Assembly: GCA_944388575.1 (NCBI GenBank) | Contig: CALXJF010000001.1 | Coordinates: 49,323-113,322, forward strand | Length of the DNA stretch: 64,000 bases | From: an uncultured Clostridia bacterium | Lineage (GTDB): Bacteria; Bacillota; Clostridia; TANB77; CAG-465 | Direction: 5' to 3' | Position numbers and translations under genes: made by a program | Shown here: one piece after another, positions 1 to 9,521 of the stretch | How positions within the stretch are numbered: the stretch's first letter is position 1 | Layout: the number at the start of each line of letters is the position of its first letter | The notes under the pieces: model-generated | Seen by the model: the letters and a program-made list of their open reading frames with translations, nothing else | Told to the model about the DNA's origin: nothing | Databases searched by the model: none

Positions 1-83
1 TATTGTTGTAAATATGCTAGAATATTGTGTAAATGAAAAAACAAATTAAAATTCACTCTATCATGCATTTTAGTTATAAATAC

Positions 84-116
84 AAGGAGTTTAAACAAAA
101 GATGTTTGAACTCCTT
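84..116. terminator. Hairpin downstream of the GNAT gene
   Basis: A 13-base stem (AAGGAGTTTAAAC against GTTTGAACTCCTT, one mismatch) lies just past the stop of the minus-strand acetyltransferase. The T-tract is weak on both sides, so termination is likely but not certain. Confidence 0.45.
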
Positions 117-128
117 AATTATACATTT

Positions 129-695
129 TTAAATTATATATTTGTTTTTTATATAACTTCCTTCAAAATCTTTAGAAAGCATGTCCATATGAACAACATC
201 ATAATACTTTCCATTCAAAAAATATGCTTCTCTTCTTCTTCCAAATTCCTTAAATCCTACTTTTTTATATACAGAAATTGCCCTCTCATTAAATGAGAAT
301 ACGTGTAACATTATGTTATTTAAGTTTAAATAATTAAATCCATAATCTAATAACAATTTTAAAGTTTCAGTACCTATCCCTTTATTTCTACTTTCCTCAT
401 CACCTAAAAAAATACCTAAAGTTGCACATCTTCTTATATGAGAAACATCATTAAAACCACAGTTTCCAAGTAATTTATCAGTTTTTAAGTCTATAATTGC
501 AAACTGATACTTAGGTTCTTTTACATTATTTTCAAGCCAAAGTTTTTCACTTTCTAATGTAGTAATTTTAGTACTAGCTCCTGTACAATCTGTAACTCTA
601 AAATCATTTAACCATTTAGTATATTCCTCATAATCTTCAATATTCATAGGAGATAAATATACATTTTGTCCTACAATCTTTTTAAAATATCTCAT
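129..695 (-). CDS. GNAT family N-acetyltransferase (RimJ/RimL-like)
   Basis: A 188-residue acetyltransferase of the kind that moves an acetyl group from acetyl-CoA to an amine. The GNAT fold is clear: an N-terminal LSPMNIEDYEEYTKWLND segment typical of the RimJ/RimL branch, the acetyl-CoA loop SRNKGIGTE near residue 105, and the C-terminal motif NERAISVYKKVGFKEFG. The ATG start is preferred over an upstream in-frame GTG because AAAGGATG sits at a suitable distance before it. Substrate unknown; this branch includes ribosomal-protein and antibiotic acetylases. It stands alone, separated from the next operon by a strong terminator. Confidence 0.85.
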   Translation of the reverse strand: MRYFKKIVGQNVYLSPMNIEDYEEYTKWLNDFRVTDCTGASTKITTLESEKLWLENNVKEPKYQFAIIDLKTDKLLGNCGFNDVSHIRRCATLGIFLGDEESRNKGIGTETLKLLLDYGFNYLNLNNIMLHVFSFNERAISVYKKVGFKEFGRRREAYFLNGKYYDVVHMDMLSKDFEGSYIKNKYII

Positions 696-714
696 AAAAA
701 TCACATCCTTTAAA

Positions 715-740
715 AAAATGAGATATTACTATCTCATTTT
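715..740 (-). terminator. Rho-independent terminator of the ireB-ruvX-DUF1292 operon
   Basis: A perfect 11-base stem (AAAATGAGATA/TATCTCATTTT) with a 4-base loop and flanking A/T tracts, 12 bases past the DUF1292 stop. The tracts on both sides would allow it to work in either direction. Confidence 0.85.
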
Positions 741-751
741 AAAAAATAATA

Positions 752-1120
752 TTATTCTTCTTCATTTTCTAATTCCTGCTGTTGTTTAATAAATCTATCA
801 AATACTGATTTACCTACTTCTTCATCAGTTACAGTGTCATATACTTCTTCGCCATCTTCTTGTTTTATTTCAAGAATAACAACTTCAACATCTTCCTTCT
901 CTTCATCTGTAGCTTCAGAAACTACTAAATATTCTTTTTCATCATCCATAACAACTACATCAAGAATTTCAAACTGAACATCTTTTCCATCTTCGTCTGT
1001 AAGCGTTATCACAGGACTAAAATCTTCTGGTAATTCGATATCATGAAGATGATCATGCCCACATCCTGCACAACTAGCACAACTAGATGCACATCCATTA
1101 ATTTCTTGTTCTTTATCCAT
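752..1120 (-). CDS. DUF1292 family protein with Cys/His-rich N-terminus
   Basis: A 122-residue acidic protein. Residues about 30-115 match the DUF1292 pattern (TLTDEDGKDVQFEILDVVVMDDEKEYLVV) of the small protein that follows ruvX in many Firmicutes (yrzB in Bacillus subtilis); the function is unknown. The first 27 residues are unusual: six cysteines and three histidines in a CxxxCxxCxxCGHDHLH arrangement that could bind a metal, an inference from composition only. It is the last gene of the operon and has a good ribosome-binding site (TTAGGAGG). Confidence 0.85.
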   Translation of the reverse strand: MDKEQEINGCASSCASCAGCGHDHLHDIELPEDFSPVITLTDEDGKDVQFEILDVVVMDDEKEYLVVSEATDEEKEDVEVVILEIKQEDGEEVYDTVTDEEVGKSVFDRFIKQQQELENEEE

Positions 1121-1202
1121 TTTTAATCCTCCTAATTAAACATTATTATACACTAATAATTTTATATTGTATATAGTTTCTACTTAAATTTACAATTTAT
1201 TT

Positions 1203-1622
1203 TTATTTTTTAGCAATCTTTTCTAAATATCCTTCTAAAATATACGTCGCAGCCATTTTATCCGCATATATATTTTTATTTTTTTGGGATATATTTAACT
1301 GTCTCATTAATTTATACGCAGAAACCGTAGTTAGTCTCTCATCCCACTTCTCAACTAGACCAACTAATTCTTCAAGTTTTGGAACTAACCCATCTATTTT
1401 TTTAGCCTTGTCAGACAATGTACCATCCATATTTTTAGGATATCCTATTACAATAGTATCAACATCGTACTCTTCAACTATTTTTTTAATCCCATTTATA
1501 AATTTTTTATCACTATTATTTATAACTAAGTTATCTATTCCTTGAGCTGTCAGATGCAATACATCTGAAACAGCCAATCCTACCCTAACATCGCCATAAT
1601 CTATTGCCAAAATTCTCTTCAT
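1203..1622 (-). CDS. ruvX: Holliday junction resolvase-like nuclease RuvX/YqgF
   Basis: A 139-residue RNase H-fold protein of normal family length. It starts with the hallmark LAIDYGDVRVGLAVSD strand (catalytic Asp near residue 7), followed by VIGYPKNMDGTLSDKA and the WDERLTTVSA motif with its conserved Glu/Arg. The C-terminal active-site Asp appears in the KNIYADKMAAT segment. Family members act in 16S/23S rRNA maturation or junction resolution. It begins two bases after the ireB stop, so the two are probably co-translated, the order normal in Firmicutes. Confidence 0.95.
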   Translation of the reverse strand: MKRILAIDYGDVRVGLAVSDVLHLTAQGIDNLVINNSDKKFINGIKKIVEEYDVDTIVIGYPKNMDGTLSDKAKKIDGLVPKLEELVGLVEKWDERLTTVSAYKLMRQLNISQKNKNIYADKMAATYILEGYLEKIAKK

Positions 1623-1624
1623 TT

Positions 1625-1870
1625 TTAAATATCCAAATATTTCTTTATCATTTCTTGTAAAAGATCATCTCTTTCAATCTTACATATTAATGCTCTAGCA
1701 TTTTGATGAGACGTAATATAGGTAGGATCTCCAGATAAAATATAACCTATAATTTGACTAACAGGTTCATACCCTTTATCTTTCAAAGCTGCAACTACTT
1801 GTTCCATTATTTCCCTTACTCTTTTTGATTCATCTTTTTGCGGTGTAAAAACTGTTGTATTTTGATCCAT
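1625..1870 (-). CDS. ireB: IreB family regulatory phosphoprotein (UPF0297)
   Basis: An 81-residue protein with the whole UPF0297 signature: a threonine-rich N-terminus (MDQNTTVFTPQKD), then VAALKDKGYEPVSQIIGYILSGDPTYITSH and NARALICKIERDDLLQEMIKKYL. In Enterococcus, IreB is phosphorylated on N-terminal threonines by the Ser/Thr kinase IreK. The ATG is chosen because AAAGGAGTG precedes it; a longer reading would put the start inside the ribosome-binding site. First gene of the ireB-ruvX-DUF1292 operon. Confidence 0.95.
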   Translation of the reverse strand: MDQNTTVFTPQKDESKRVREIMEQVVAALKDKGYEPVSQIIGYILSGDPTYITSHQNARALICKIERDDLLQEMIKKYLDI

Positions 1871-1926
1871 AAAAATCACTCCTTTACTTATATAATATAT
1901 TATTTATCAAATTTATATACATTTTA

Positions 1927-2997
1927 TTATATTATTTTTATTGTATTTACATTTTTCATCCAGTCTATATATGACATTGTTTTTTGAATTTCTTTTTCAA
2001 TATTATTTTGTTTTCTCAATGTATGTATTAAAATTTGTGTATCAATTGTAACTTTTTCATCATCAACATACTCATATATTTTTTTGTAATTTGAGAGAAG
2101 TATTTCAATTTTAGGTTGAATAGCTTCTGCTGTTGTATTTTTTACAAAAATAATAATCCTTAAGCCGCTATATCGTATATATATATTATCACTACCCAAA
2201 ACTTCTTTAGTTACATTAGCTAATTTTACTAATAATAAATTCCCAACATTTCTATTATATCTATCATTAATATTAGGTAAATTTGCCATTTTTATAACAA
2301 TCATCGCTGAATTATTATATGTAGCTAAAAACTTTCTAGCATTAGAATATAAATATACATTATTATAAAAATTAGTTTGAGTATCAATTATATTTGCTGT
2401 TTCCAAAATATTTTGGAACTCAATATTTTCAATAAAATTAGCAATATTTTTTCTAAGTTCTACTAAAATATTATCACTAAACTTATCTAAATTATTTAAT
2501 GCTGTATCTTCAAACAATACAAATCCAAGAAAGTTTTGTTCAAAACATATTGGAATAAACAATGCAGTTTTTATATTTCTTTCAATAGCGCTTTTATATA
2601 ATAAACTTTTATCTTTTGAAGCTACTATATATTTTACATTTTTCTTAATTATATTTGATTTAAAAGCTTTATCGTTTACTATATCTTTTATAGAATTCAC
2701 ATATTCTTTTTCAACATTACTTGCTTTCACTTCAAAAGTATATCCATCAAATAAACATATAGTTGAATATTTTATATTAAATTTTGATACAAAAGCTTCA
2801 TTTAAAGATATAATTTTATCAGTAGCCTTAATATCAAGGCTCATAATATCTAACATTTCTTGGACTAAATCCTTTAAAATAAGCTCCATCTTATTAGAAC
2901 ATTTTTTTAGCTTTTTTTTATAATCAAAATCAATTGCAAATAAAAGTACAGCAAGTAATATTATTATTAAAAATAATATATATATTAAATAATCCAC
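1927..2997 (-). CDS. Membrane-anchored GAF protein with degenerate GGDEF-like domain
   Basis: A 356-residue protein with one N-terminal membrane helix (about residues 3-24), a GAF-like domain (about 60-195: STICLFDGYTFEVKAS, TALFIPICFEQNFLGFVLFED) and a C-terminal region shaped like a GGDEF domain (TQTNFYNNVYLYSNARKFL to the end). The catalytic GG(D/E)EF loop is replaced by RYSGLRIII, so it is unlikely to make cyclic di-GMP and is more likely a sensor or scaffold. It starts with GTG behind AAGGAAGG. It lies 29 bases after the TadZ-like gene and is probably in the same operon. Confidence 0.65.
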   Translation of the reverse strand: MDYLIYILFLIIILLAVLLFAIDFDYKKKLKKCSNKMELILKDLVQEMLDIMSLDIKATDKIISLNEAFVSKFNIKYSTICLFDGYTFEVKASNVEKEYVNSIKDIVNDKAFKSNIIKKNVKYIVASKDKSLLYKSAIERNIKTALFIPICFEQNFLGFVLFEDTALNNLDKFSDNILVELRKNIANFIENIEFQNILETANIIDTQTNFYNNVYLYSNARKFLATYNNSAMIVIKMANLPNINDRYNRNVGNLLLVKLANVTKEVLGSDNIYIRYSGLRIIIFVKNTTAEAIQPKIEILLSNYKKIYEYVDDEKVTIDTQILIHTLRKQNNIEKEIQKTMSYIDWMKNVNTIKII

Positions 2998-3026
2998 TAC
3001 TCATATACCTTCCTTTTTCTTTTGTA

Positions 3027-4724
3027 TTATTTTTTAAATATTCCTCCCTTTTTTCTACCTTGAGATGAATATGATCTTGTACCTACATTCACAATTCCTG
3101 AAACAGGATATATAGAATTAATTATTTTTTCAAGATTAACTTTAAAATCATCTGAAAACGTTGCAAACTTGTTTGAATATTTAAATACCATTTCAATATA
3201 TTTTCTATAATTTTCTATATCAAAAGGTAATATATAATAAGGTATTGAAGCCGAATTAAATAATTCATCATACATTTTTAAATCATAACTTGTATATGTA
3301 GCTATTCCATCTAAAATATCTTTTGCAGTAAGTACACATTTAACATGCTTATTAATTATAACTCTAATTTTATTCATTGATATACCTTTAGACTTTAAGT
3401 TTCTTAAAAACATTGTCAATTGATTTATATTTAAAATATTCATATCTTGAACCAAATAAATTTCTTGACACAATCTAAAATAGTCTACAGGAGTAGTAAA
3501 ATCACAATCAATCAATATAGCATTATTATTCTGTGATATTGTTTCTATAGCTACACTCGAATTATATACTTTCCTATCCTCTCCAGGCATACCTGTATAT
3601 ATACTTAATTTATCATAAATCAATGGTTCATTCAAACCGTTAGCTGCATATTTTAAACTTTCAGCTGCTATATGTCTTTTTCCCTCATTATCATAAGTAT
3701 AAATTGTATATGTATCTCTTTTTTTAGTAAGATCTACAATAGCAGTCTTAATTTTATTTCTAGTTAAATAAGTAGCAATAGCATTTATACAAAATGTTGT
3801 TCCGACTTTTGAAGCCCCAACAAAACATACAGTTTTTTTATAATCCTTTGGAACCTCATAAACATTTCTAACAACTTCTTTTTCAACAACTTGAGTTACA
3901 ACCTGTTGCTGTGGAACTTTTTGTACTACTATTTTTTCTACAATCTCAGGCTCCTTTTTAATCTGGATTGCATTTGCATCCTGAGAATTACTTAAAATTT
4001 CTTTTGGCTTATATTCAGATGCTTGTGGTTCTACAGTCTGAACAGAAAAATTATCTGGCAACATCATTATATTTTTATATTTTTCACTATTCATAGCCAA
4101 ATACTGTTTTACGTCTGTTGGTAAAAAGTTACATATTACTCTTAACTGTTCATTTGTATATTGTGTTGAAATCCTATCAAAAATTTCATTATATTTATCT
4201 GTATTTCCATTTTGATTTTTATAATATGAAATTATCCTTTGTATTTCAATTTCAGAAACCTCTGCACTTTTATATACATTTTCTCCAACAACATCTTCAT
4301 AATATTTTTTTACATCCTTTTTAAATAAAGGAGTATGAATAGCATCACAAACTTTTCCTTTAGTTCTATCTTGCCCAGTAAGTACGGTATACATTCCTAA
4401 GTTAAATAATTTAGATAGGAACTCATCACCATGTTTCCTTCTATCTGAAGCAATATAAACTATACTTTTAGAATCAAATACGTCTGTCATATTATCTATA
4501 TTTTTAAAAAGATAATCATCTATTTGAGCATAGTTAGTTGTAGGAAATTTTTCTAATTCTTCCAATAAAACTGCTCTATCATAACCACCACTTGCAAGTT
4601 CTTGTATAAACTGTTTAAAATAATATACATTTTTATATTCTAATTTTTCATTGTACTTTTCATTATAGAATTTTACAATACCCTTTACAGTATCATCATT
4701 ATTTATTCCAAAAAGAACCTTCAT
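3027..4724 (-). CDS. TadZ/CpaE-like ParA/MinD-family ATPase
   Basis: A 565-residue protein. Residues 1-150 look like a receiver-type domain (MKVLFGINNDD, YDRAVLLEEL, SIVYIASDRR, MYTVLTGQ), followed by a variable Gln/Val/Pro-rich linker to about 290. The rest is a P-loop ATPase with a deviant Walker A, FVGASKVGTTFCINAIA, and a Walker B-like AILIDCDFTTP. That order is typical of TadZ/CpaE pilus-localisation ATPases. A Tad or type IV pilus role is inferred; no pilus motor or secretin is next to it, although a prepilin peptidase lies at 61.5-62.2 kb. It precedes the GAF gene and follows the small membrane gene in one direction. Confidence 0.6.
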   Translation of the reverse strand: MKVLFGINNDDTVKGIVKFYNEKYNEKLEYKNVYYFKQFIQELASGGYDRAVLLEELEKFPTTNYAQIDDYLFKNIDNMTDVFDSKSIVYIASDRRKHGDEFLSKLFNLGMYTVLTGQDRTKGKVCDAIHTPLFKKDVKKYYEDVVGENVYKSAEVSEIEIQRIISYYKNQNGNTDKYNEIFDRISTQYTNEQLRVICNFLPTDVKQYLAMNSEKYKNIMMLPDNFSVQTVEPQASEYKPKEILSNSQDANAIQIKKEPEIVEKIVVQKVPQQQVVTQVVEKEVVRNVYEVPKDYKKTVCFVGASKVGTTFCINAIATYLTRNKIKTAIVDLTKKRDTYTIYTYDNEGKRHIAAESLKYAANGLNEPLIYDKLSIYTGMPGEDRKVYNSSVAIETISQNNNAILIDCDFTTPVDYFRLCQEIYLVQDMNILNINQLTMFLRNLKSKGISMNKIRVIINKHVKCVLTAKDILDGIATYTSYDLKMYDELFNSASIPYYILPFDIENYRKYIEMVFKYSNKFATFSDDFKVNLEKIINSIYPVSGIVNVGTRSYSSQGRKKGGIFKK

Positions 4725-4751
4725 ACGTTTTTTACCTCTCCATTCGTAAAT

Positions 4752-5075
4752 CTACTTAACGGTTACAAAAGCATAAAATAGTGGTAAGCATTGTATTATA
4801 ACCATAAAAATAGCTATACCTACTATTAGTCTTTGCCCTAATATTTTACTCTCTAAAATTTCAGCACCAGCCACATAAAATTGATATAAAGCGTAGATGA
4901 ATATTAATGTAACAACTGGCCATGAATATTTTTGTATAAAAATCAGTATATTCAATGTCGAATCTATTATCTTGTCATTTGCAGTAATATCAGTAGCTGC
5001 AAATGTAAAATTACTAATTAAAGCTGCCATTATTGCTATAATAATAGCTGTTATTGTTATTTTTTTATAAACCAT
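4752..5075 (-). CDS. Small membrane protein, VirB2/TrbC-like topology
   Basis: About 107 residues. An N-terminal hydrophobic stretch (about 5-25) ends in FTFAATD, resembling a signal-peptidase site. Two further hydrophobic segments follow (SWPVVTLIFIYALYQFYVAGA and LIVGIAIFMVIIQCLPLFYAF). Signal plus two helices is the layout of VirB2/TrbC pilins and of some holins, but there is no family-specific motif. The ATG at 5075 is chosen because GGAG lies nine bases before it; an upstream in-frame ATG has no such site. It sits 27 bases before the TadZ-like ATPase, so a shared envelope or pilus role is plausible. Confidence 0.55.
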   Translation of the reverse strand: MVYKKITITAIIIAIMAALISNFTFAATDITANDKIIDSTLNILIFIQKYSWPVVTLIFIYALYQFYVAGAEILESKILGQRLIVGIAIFMVIIQCLPLFYAFVTVK

Positions 5076-5183
5076 AATTATTACTCCTCTAAAACTAGTA
5101 TAACATAAAAAGTTCACATTACTTATTATATTTTACTATAAAGGTAAAAAAATATCAAGCAATATAACATAAAAAAGTAAAAT

Positions 5184-5901
5184 TTATGTACTTAAAAAAT
5201 GCTCTATTTTCTGACATTCATCACTAGTTGGAATTCTAATATTTTGTAATTGATAATTAATATTAAGTTCCTTCCATTTATATAATCCCATCTCATGATA
5301 AGGCAATACTTCTATTTTTTCAACACTTTTTAAATTTTTTATAAATAATTTATATCTCTTAAAAGCATCTTTTTTATCTGTAATACCTGGAATATATACA
5401 ATTCTAATCCATAAAGGAATATTCTTCTCATTTGACAAATATTGTGCTAATTTTAAAATTTTACTATTATCTACGCCGCACCAGTCTTTTATGCTCATCA
5501 TTATCTATATGTTTTATATCAAATAAGATTAAATCCACATATTTTAATAATTCATTTAGTCCTCTAGTATTAACATCAAAGCAACCTGCAGTATCAATTG
5601 CTATATGAATATTATTTTTTTTTAGAATCTTACATAATTCAATCAAAAAATCCACTTGGAGCAATGGTTCTCCACCAGATATAGTTACGCCACCATTTGA
5701 ATTTATCATATATGGTTTAGCCTTTAGTATATCTTCTGCTAAACAACTTGCTTTTACTTCTCTTCCAACCCCTATTTTCCATGTATCTGGATTATGACAA
5801 AATTTACATCTTAAATTACATCCCTGCATAAAAACAACATACCTAATTCCAGGACCATCTACTTTACTAAAACTTTCCACTGAATGTATTCTACCAAGCA
5901 T
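5184..5901 (-). pseudogene. pflA: Pyruvate formate-lyase activating enzyme, split by a +1 frameshift
   Basis: PflA is the radical SAM enzyme that installs the glycyl radical on PflB. The N-terminal part (5901 down to about 5480) has the CNLRCKFCHNPDTW cluster motif and the TISGGEPLLQ strand, and ends DIKHIDNDEHKRLVRRR-stop. The C-terminal part continues in another frame as GVDNSKILKLAQYLSNEKNIPLW to FLST. Removing one base near 5477-5483, most simply the C between GTG and GGC, restores HKRLVGVDNSK, which is what the family has. The product would be about 238 residues, normal length. Its target pflB lies 1.2 kb away and is intact, which argues against real loss of function. Confidence 0.85.
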
Positions 5902-5915
5902 AAATACTCCTTAAA

Positions 5916-6584
5916 CTAATATATCTTTACAATATTATCTTCTTCTAATAATTCATTATTAGTATTATCTTTATTATTAATATCATTGTTTATATTATTA
6001 TCAATAACCTCATCATCATTATAATTTTTTATATTATACTCTTGATTATCTTTATCAACTTTAAAATCATTATTGCTCTTTTTTTCTTCCTGTTCTTCAA
6101 CATTTTCCACAATATCTTCTTGTTCTTTTTCTTCATCATTAAAATATGATGGCTCTATAACAATAGATACAATTATAAATGTTAATATTGCAATTATAAA
6201 AAAAGCTACAGCCCCAATAATTACCATTTTCTTTATTTTTTCCTTTTTAATAGTTTGCTTTTTATCTGTATTTTTATGCACACTAGTTGCGACCTCAGTT
6301 TGTAAATTATTATTCTTAGAATCATTTGTCACACTATCTGTATATTCTTGTTTTAAAGCAGCCTCTTTATCTTTTAACTCTTGATCATATATAGCTCTTT
6401 TTTCTACGTCACTTAAAACTTCGTATGCTTCATTAATTTGGCTCATCTTTTTTTCAATAAATTCACTATCATAATTACAAGTATCAGGGTGATATTTTTT
6501 TGCTAATGCTCTATATGCATTTTTTATAACTTCTTGAGAGGCATTTCTACTAATTTCTAATAATTCATAATAATCCATACTCAT
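5916..6584 (-). CDS. Membrane-anchored DnaJ-domain protein
   Basis: A 222-residue protein with an N-terminal J domain (about 3-68): [34 protein letters not shown] contains the HPD motif that activates DnaK/Hsp70. A basic stretch precedes one membrane helix (about 118-140, [23 protein letters not shown]). The tail is low-complexity Asn/Asp/Glu. There is no Gly/Phe or zinc-finger region, so it is a specialised type III J protein, not general DnaJ. It ends 14 bases before pflA; the ribosome-binding site is weak, with two in-frame ATGs two codons apart. Confidence 0.75.
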   Translation of the reverse strand: MSMDYYELLEISRNASQEVIKNAYRALAKKYHPDTCNYDSEFIEKKMSQINEAYEVLSDVEKRAIYDQELKDKEAALKQEYTDSVTNDSKNNNLQTEVATSVHKNTDKKQTIKKEKIKKMVIIGAVAFFIIAILTFIIVSIVIEPSYFNDEEKEQEDIVENVEEQEEKKSNNDFKVDKDNQEYNIKNYNDDEVIDNNINNDINNKDNTNNELLEEDNIVKIY

Positions 6585-7086
6585 CTAAACAATGTATTAA
6601 ATACATTCCTTTCTAAAATATAATTGTAACATATACTTTATATATTTTCAACACTAGTACATTGTTTTTATCCATTTTTATAGTTGAACTCTTAACATCT
6701 ACTTATTACTTTTAATAATATATTTAAAATCTATTTTTGACATAATCTTAATAATATAACGTGATTTTTTATTATCTTCAGCATAATTACCAAATATATA
6801 ATCATAACCACCAATGAACTGGTGGTTTGCTCAGCCCCTATAAGGAGCATTACTTGCTCGCCACCAAAAAGGCTGCATTGAAAAATTTATCATAGCATTA
6901 TTAACACCACAACCATTAAAATTGTCAGAAGCACTTCATTTTAAGTTATCCGAAAATTTCAGATTATCATAAATGCATGGTTCACTGTAAAACATCATAT
7001 TTTTGCTATTTTATACTTTATTGACATGCTAAAACATTTTTATCTACCATTGGTAGAACCAGTGGTTTATTCATACTAAAGCGACC
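6585..7086. other. Intergenic region with a mobile-element remnant
   Basis: A 500-base stretch without an intact gene between pflB and the J-domain gene. The first 200 bases are featureless AT-rich DNA. The 6806-7066 part holds two related hairpins and short conserved-looking segments and is described separately as a probable IS200/IS605-type remnant. Confidence 0.6.
6806..7066. mobile_element. Possible IS200/IS605-like remnant or palindrome-associated MITE
   Basis: A hairpin at about 6808-6830 (AACCACCAATGAACTGGTGGTT) is followed by CAGCCCCTATAAGGAGC, resembling the subterminal hairpin end of IS200/IS605 elements. A related hairpin (ACCATTGGTAGAACCAGTGGT) lies about 215 bases further at 7048-7068. 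The DNA is less AT-biased than the surrounding spacer and its minus strand reads as a short open stretch ending at a stop just before the first hairpin. No intact tnpA or tnpB remains. The family call rests on the look of the ends only. Confidence 0.35.
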
Positions 7087-7129
7087 AAAAAATATCTGAT
7101 TTTTGGTATTTAAAAATCAGATATTTTTT
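7087..7129 (-). terminator. pflB terminator
   Basis: A perfect 18-base inverted repeat (AAAAAATATCTGATTTTT and its complement) with a 7-base loop, four bases past the pflB stop. The A/T ends of the stem give a T-tract in either direction. Confidence 0.9.
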
Positions 7130-7132
7130 AGC

Positions 7133-9370
7133 CTATCTTCCTTCGTGAAAAGTTCTAGATATAACATCCAACTGATGTTTTTTGGATAATTTTACAAAAT
7201 TAACTGCATATCCAGATACTCTAATAGTAAGTTGAGGATATTTTTCTGGATGCTCCATAGCATCAAGTAACATTTCTCTATCTAACACATTTATATTTAT
7301 ATGATGACCCTGTTTTTCAAAATATGAATCAAGTAAAATTTTTAAAGTTTCTATTTTCTCAACATCATCTTTACCTAATGCAGATGGAACAAAAGAAAAT
7401 GTATATGATATACCATCAATACTATCTTCATATTCGAGTTTTGCAACCGAATTAAGAGCTGATATTATTCCATTTTTCTCTCTATTATACATTGGATTTG
7501 CTCCTGGTGCAAAAGGTTCTCCTTTTTTTCTTCCATCTGGTGTAGTTCCTGTTTTTTCTCCATAAAGTACATTCGAAGTTATAGTTAATATAGACATAGT
7601 TGGTTCAGAATTTCTATATGTTTTTTGTTCTCTTAACTTATTCATAAACATGTTTTGTATCATTAGCGCTATGTCATCTACTCTATCATCATCATTTCCA
7701 AAACATGGATAACTTCCTTCAACCTCAAAATCTACAACAATTCCTCTTTCATCTTTAATAGGTTTTACCTTAGCATATTTAATAGCACTTAACGAATCAG
7801 CTACAACAGATAAACCCGATATTCCACAAGCCATTGTTCTATATACATCTTTATCATGAAGAGCCATTTGTAGTCTCTCATAAGCATATTTATCATGCAT
7901 AAAATGAATAATATTTAAAGCATTTACATAAACTTTTGCTACCCACTCGAAAATATCATCTAATCTTTTTATTACATCATCATACTCTAAATACTCGGTT
8001 TCAATAGGTCTAAATTCAGGAGCAACTTGATCTCCACTAACCTCATCTTTTCCTCCATTAATAGCATACAATAAGGATTTAGCAAGATTACATCTAGCTC
8101 CAAAAAATTGCATTTGTTTTCCTATCTTCATTGCAGATACACAACAAGCAATTGCATAATCATCTCCATGATATTCTCTCATCAAATCATCGTTTTCATA
8201 TTGAATAGCACTTGTTTTTATAGAAACTTTAGAACAGAATTTTTTAAAGCCTTCTGGAAGTTTTCTAGACCATAAGACAGTTAAATTAGGCTCTGGAGCT
8301 GGTCCTAAGTTAAATAAAGTATTTAAAATTCTAAAAGAATTTTTAGTGACTAAAGTATCTCCATTACAACTCATACCACCAATAGATTCAGTTACCCAGT
8401 TAGGATCTCCAGCAAATAAACTACTATATGCTTTTGTTCTCATAAATCTAACCATTCTTAACTTTATTACAAATTGGTCCATTAATTCTTGTGCCTTTTT
8501 TTCATCTAAAATTTTGTTTTCTATATCTCTTTGAATATATATATCAAGAAAAGTAGAAACTCTACCCAAACTCATAGCAGCACCATTTTGCTCTTTAATA
8601 GCTCCAAGATATGCAAAATATGTCCATTGAATCGCCTCAAATGCATTAGAAGCCGGTTTTGAAATATCAAATCCATATTTTAAAGCCATCTCTTTTAATT
8701 CTTTTAAAGCATTAAGTTGCTCCGTGATTTCTTCTCTTCTTCTGATTATTTCTTCATCCATTACATCCTTTTCTAATAAATGACCTTGATTAATTTTATC
8801 TTCAATTAATCTATCTACTCCATATAAAGCAACTCTTCTATAATCTCCTATTATCCTACCTCTGCCATAAGCATCTGGAAGACCAGTTATAATTCCATTT
8901 CTTCTACAACTCCTTATTTCAGGTGTATAAGCATCAAAAACTCCTTGGTTATGTGTCTTTCTATATTTAGTAAATATTTCTTTTATGTTTTCATCCATTT
9001 TATATCCATATTCTTCTAAAGCAGTAGCAGCAGTTCTAACGCCACCATTTGGCATCATAGCTCTTTTTAATGGCTTATCTGTTTGTAATCCAACAATTAT
9101 TTCTAAATCTTTATCTACATAACCAGCCTCATGAGATGTTATAGTAGAAACAATACTTTCATCAGCATCAAGTACTCCGCCTTTATCTGTTTCTTCTTTC
9201 ATTAATTTTGCGACTTTGTCCCATAACTTACTAGTCTTCTCAGTTGGTCCTTCTAGAAATGTATCATCTCCTTCATATTTTGTATAATTTAACTGAATAA
9301 ATTCTCTAACATCAATTCTTTTCATCCATTTACCTTTTATAAAATCTTTCCATGCTATATTTTCTTCCAT
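7133..9370 (-). CDS. pflB: Formate C-acetyltransferase (pyruvate formate-lyase)
   Basis: A 745-residue glycyl-radical enzyme converting pyruvate and CoA to acetyl-CoA and formate in anaerobic fermentation. The adjacent catalytic cysteines are in [12 protein letters not shown] near residue 410 and the radical glycine in RVSGYAVNF is Gly720, 25 residues from the end as expected. Length and N-terminus ([15 protein letters not shown]) match the family, and AAAGGAGG precedes the ATG. It ends in its own strong terminator. Its activase gene lies downstream on the same strand beyond the element remnant and the J-domain gene, and is frameshifted. Confidence 0.97.
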   Translation of the reverse strand: MEENIAWKDFIKGKWMKRIDVREFIQLNYTKYEGDDTFLEGPTEKTSKLWDKVAKLMKEETDKGGVLDADESIVSTITSHEAGYVDKDLEIIVGLQTDKPLKRAMMPNGGVRTAATALEEYGYKMDENIKEIFTKYRKTHNQGVFDAYTPEIRSCRRNGIITGLPDAYGRGRIIGDYRRVALYGVDRLIEDKINQGHLLEKDVMDEEIIRRREEITEQLNALKELKEMALKYGFDISKPASNAFEAIQWTYFAYLGAIKEQNGAAMSLGRVSTFLDIYIQRDIENKILDEKKAQELMDQFVIKLRMVRFMRTKAYSSLFAGDPNWVTESIGGMSCNGDTLVTKNSFRILNTLFNLGPAPEPNLTVLWSRKLPEGFKKFCSKVSIKTSAIQYENDDLMREYHGDDYAIACCVSAMKIGKQMQFFGARCNLAKSLLYAINGGKDEVSGDQVAPEFRPIETEYLEYDDVIKRLDDIFEWVAKVYVNALNIIHFMHDKYAYERLQMALHDKDVYRTMACGISGLSVVADSLSAIKYAKVKPIKDERGIVVDFEVEGSYPCFGNDDDRVDDIALMIQNMFMNKLREQKTYRNSEPTMSILTITSNVLYGEKTGTTPDGRKKGEPFAPGANPMYNREKNGIISALNSVAKLEYEDSIDGISYTFSFVPSALGKDDVEKIETLKILLDSYFEKQGHHININVLDREMLLDAMEHPEKYPQLTIRVSGYAVNFVKLSKKHQLDVISRTFHEGR

Positions 9371-9473
9371 GTTTAAACCTCCTTTTATATCCTTAATATT
9401 ATAACCTAGAATATATAAAATTACAACATTTTAATATCTTTTATACGTTAATTTTTATAGTCCTTTTTATACA

Positions 9474-9516
9474 CAAAAAAGACTATACCAATAAAAATCA
9501 TTGATATAGTCTTTTT
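9474..9516 (-). terminator. Terminator of the ankyrin gene, copy 1 of a dispersed repeat
   Basis: The stem AAAAAGACTATA/TATAGTCTTTTT is extended by a second CAAT/ATTG helix. It lies just past the ankyrin stop with T-tracts on both sides. Thirty-five of its first 36 bases recur at 18786-18821. Confidence 0.85.
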
Positions 9517-9521
9517 ATTTA

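Noticed and set aside
33..296. Open frame on the plus strand opposite the GNAT gene
   Set aside because: It overlaps the acetyltransferase in another frame, is rich in Phe/Ile/Lys and has no convincing function; shadow of the minus-strand gene.
5467..5501. CGG reassigned in this genome
   Set aside because: Several genes use in-frame CGG as an ordinary residue at positions that fit arginine (helicase LMRYGYE, VWA VKRYYD, kinase-like KERLLS), so a general reassignment is not supported.
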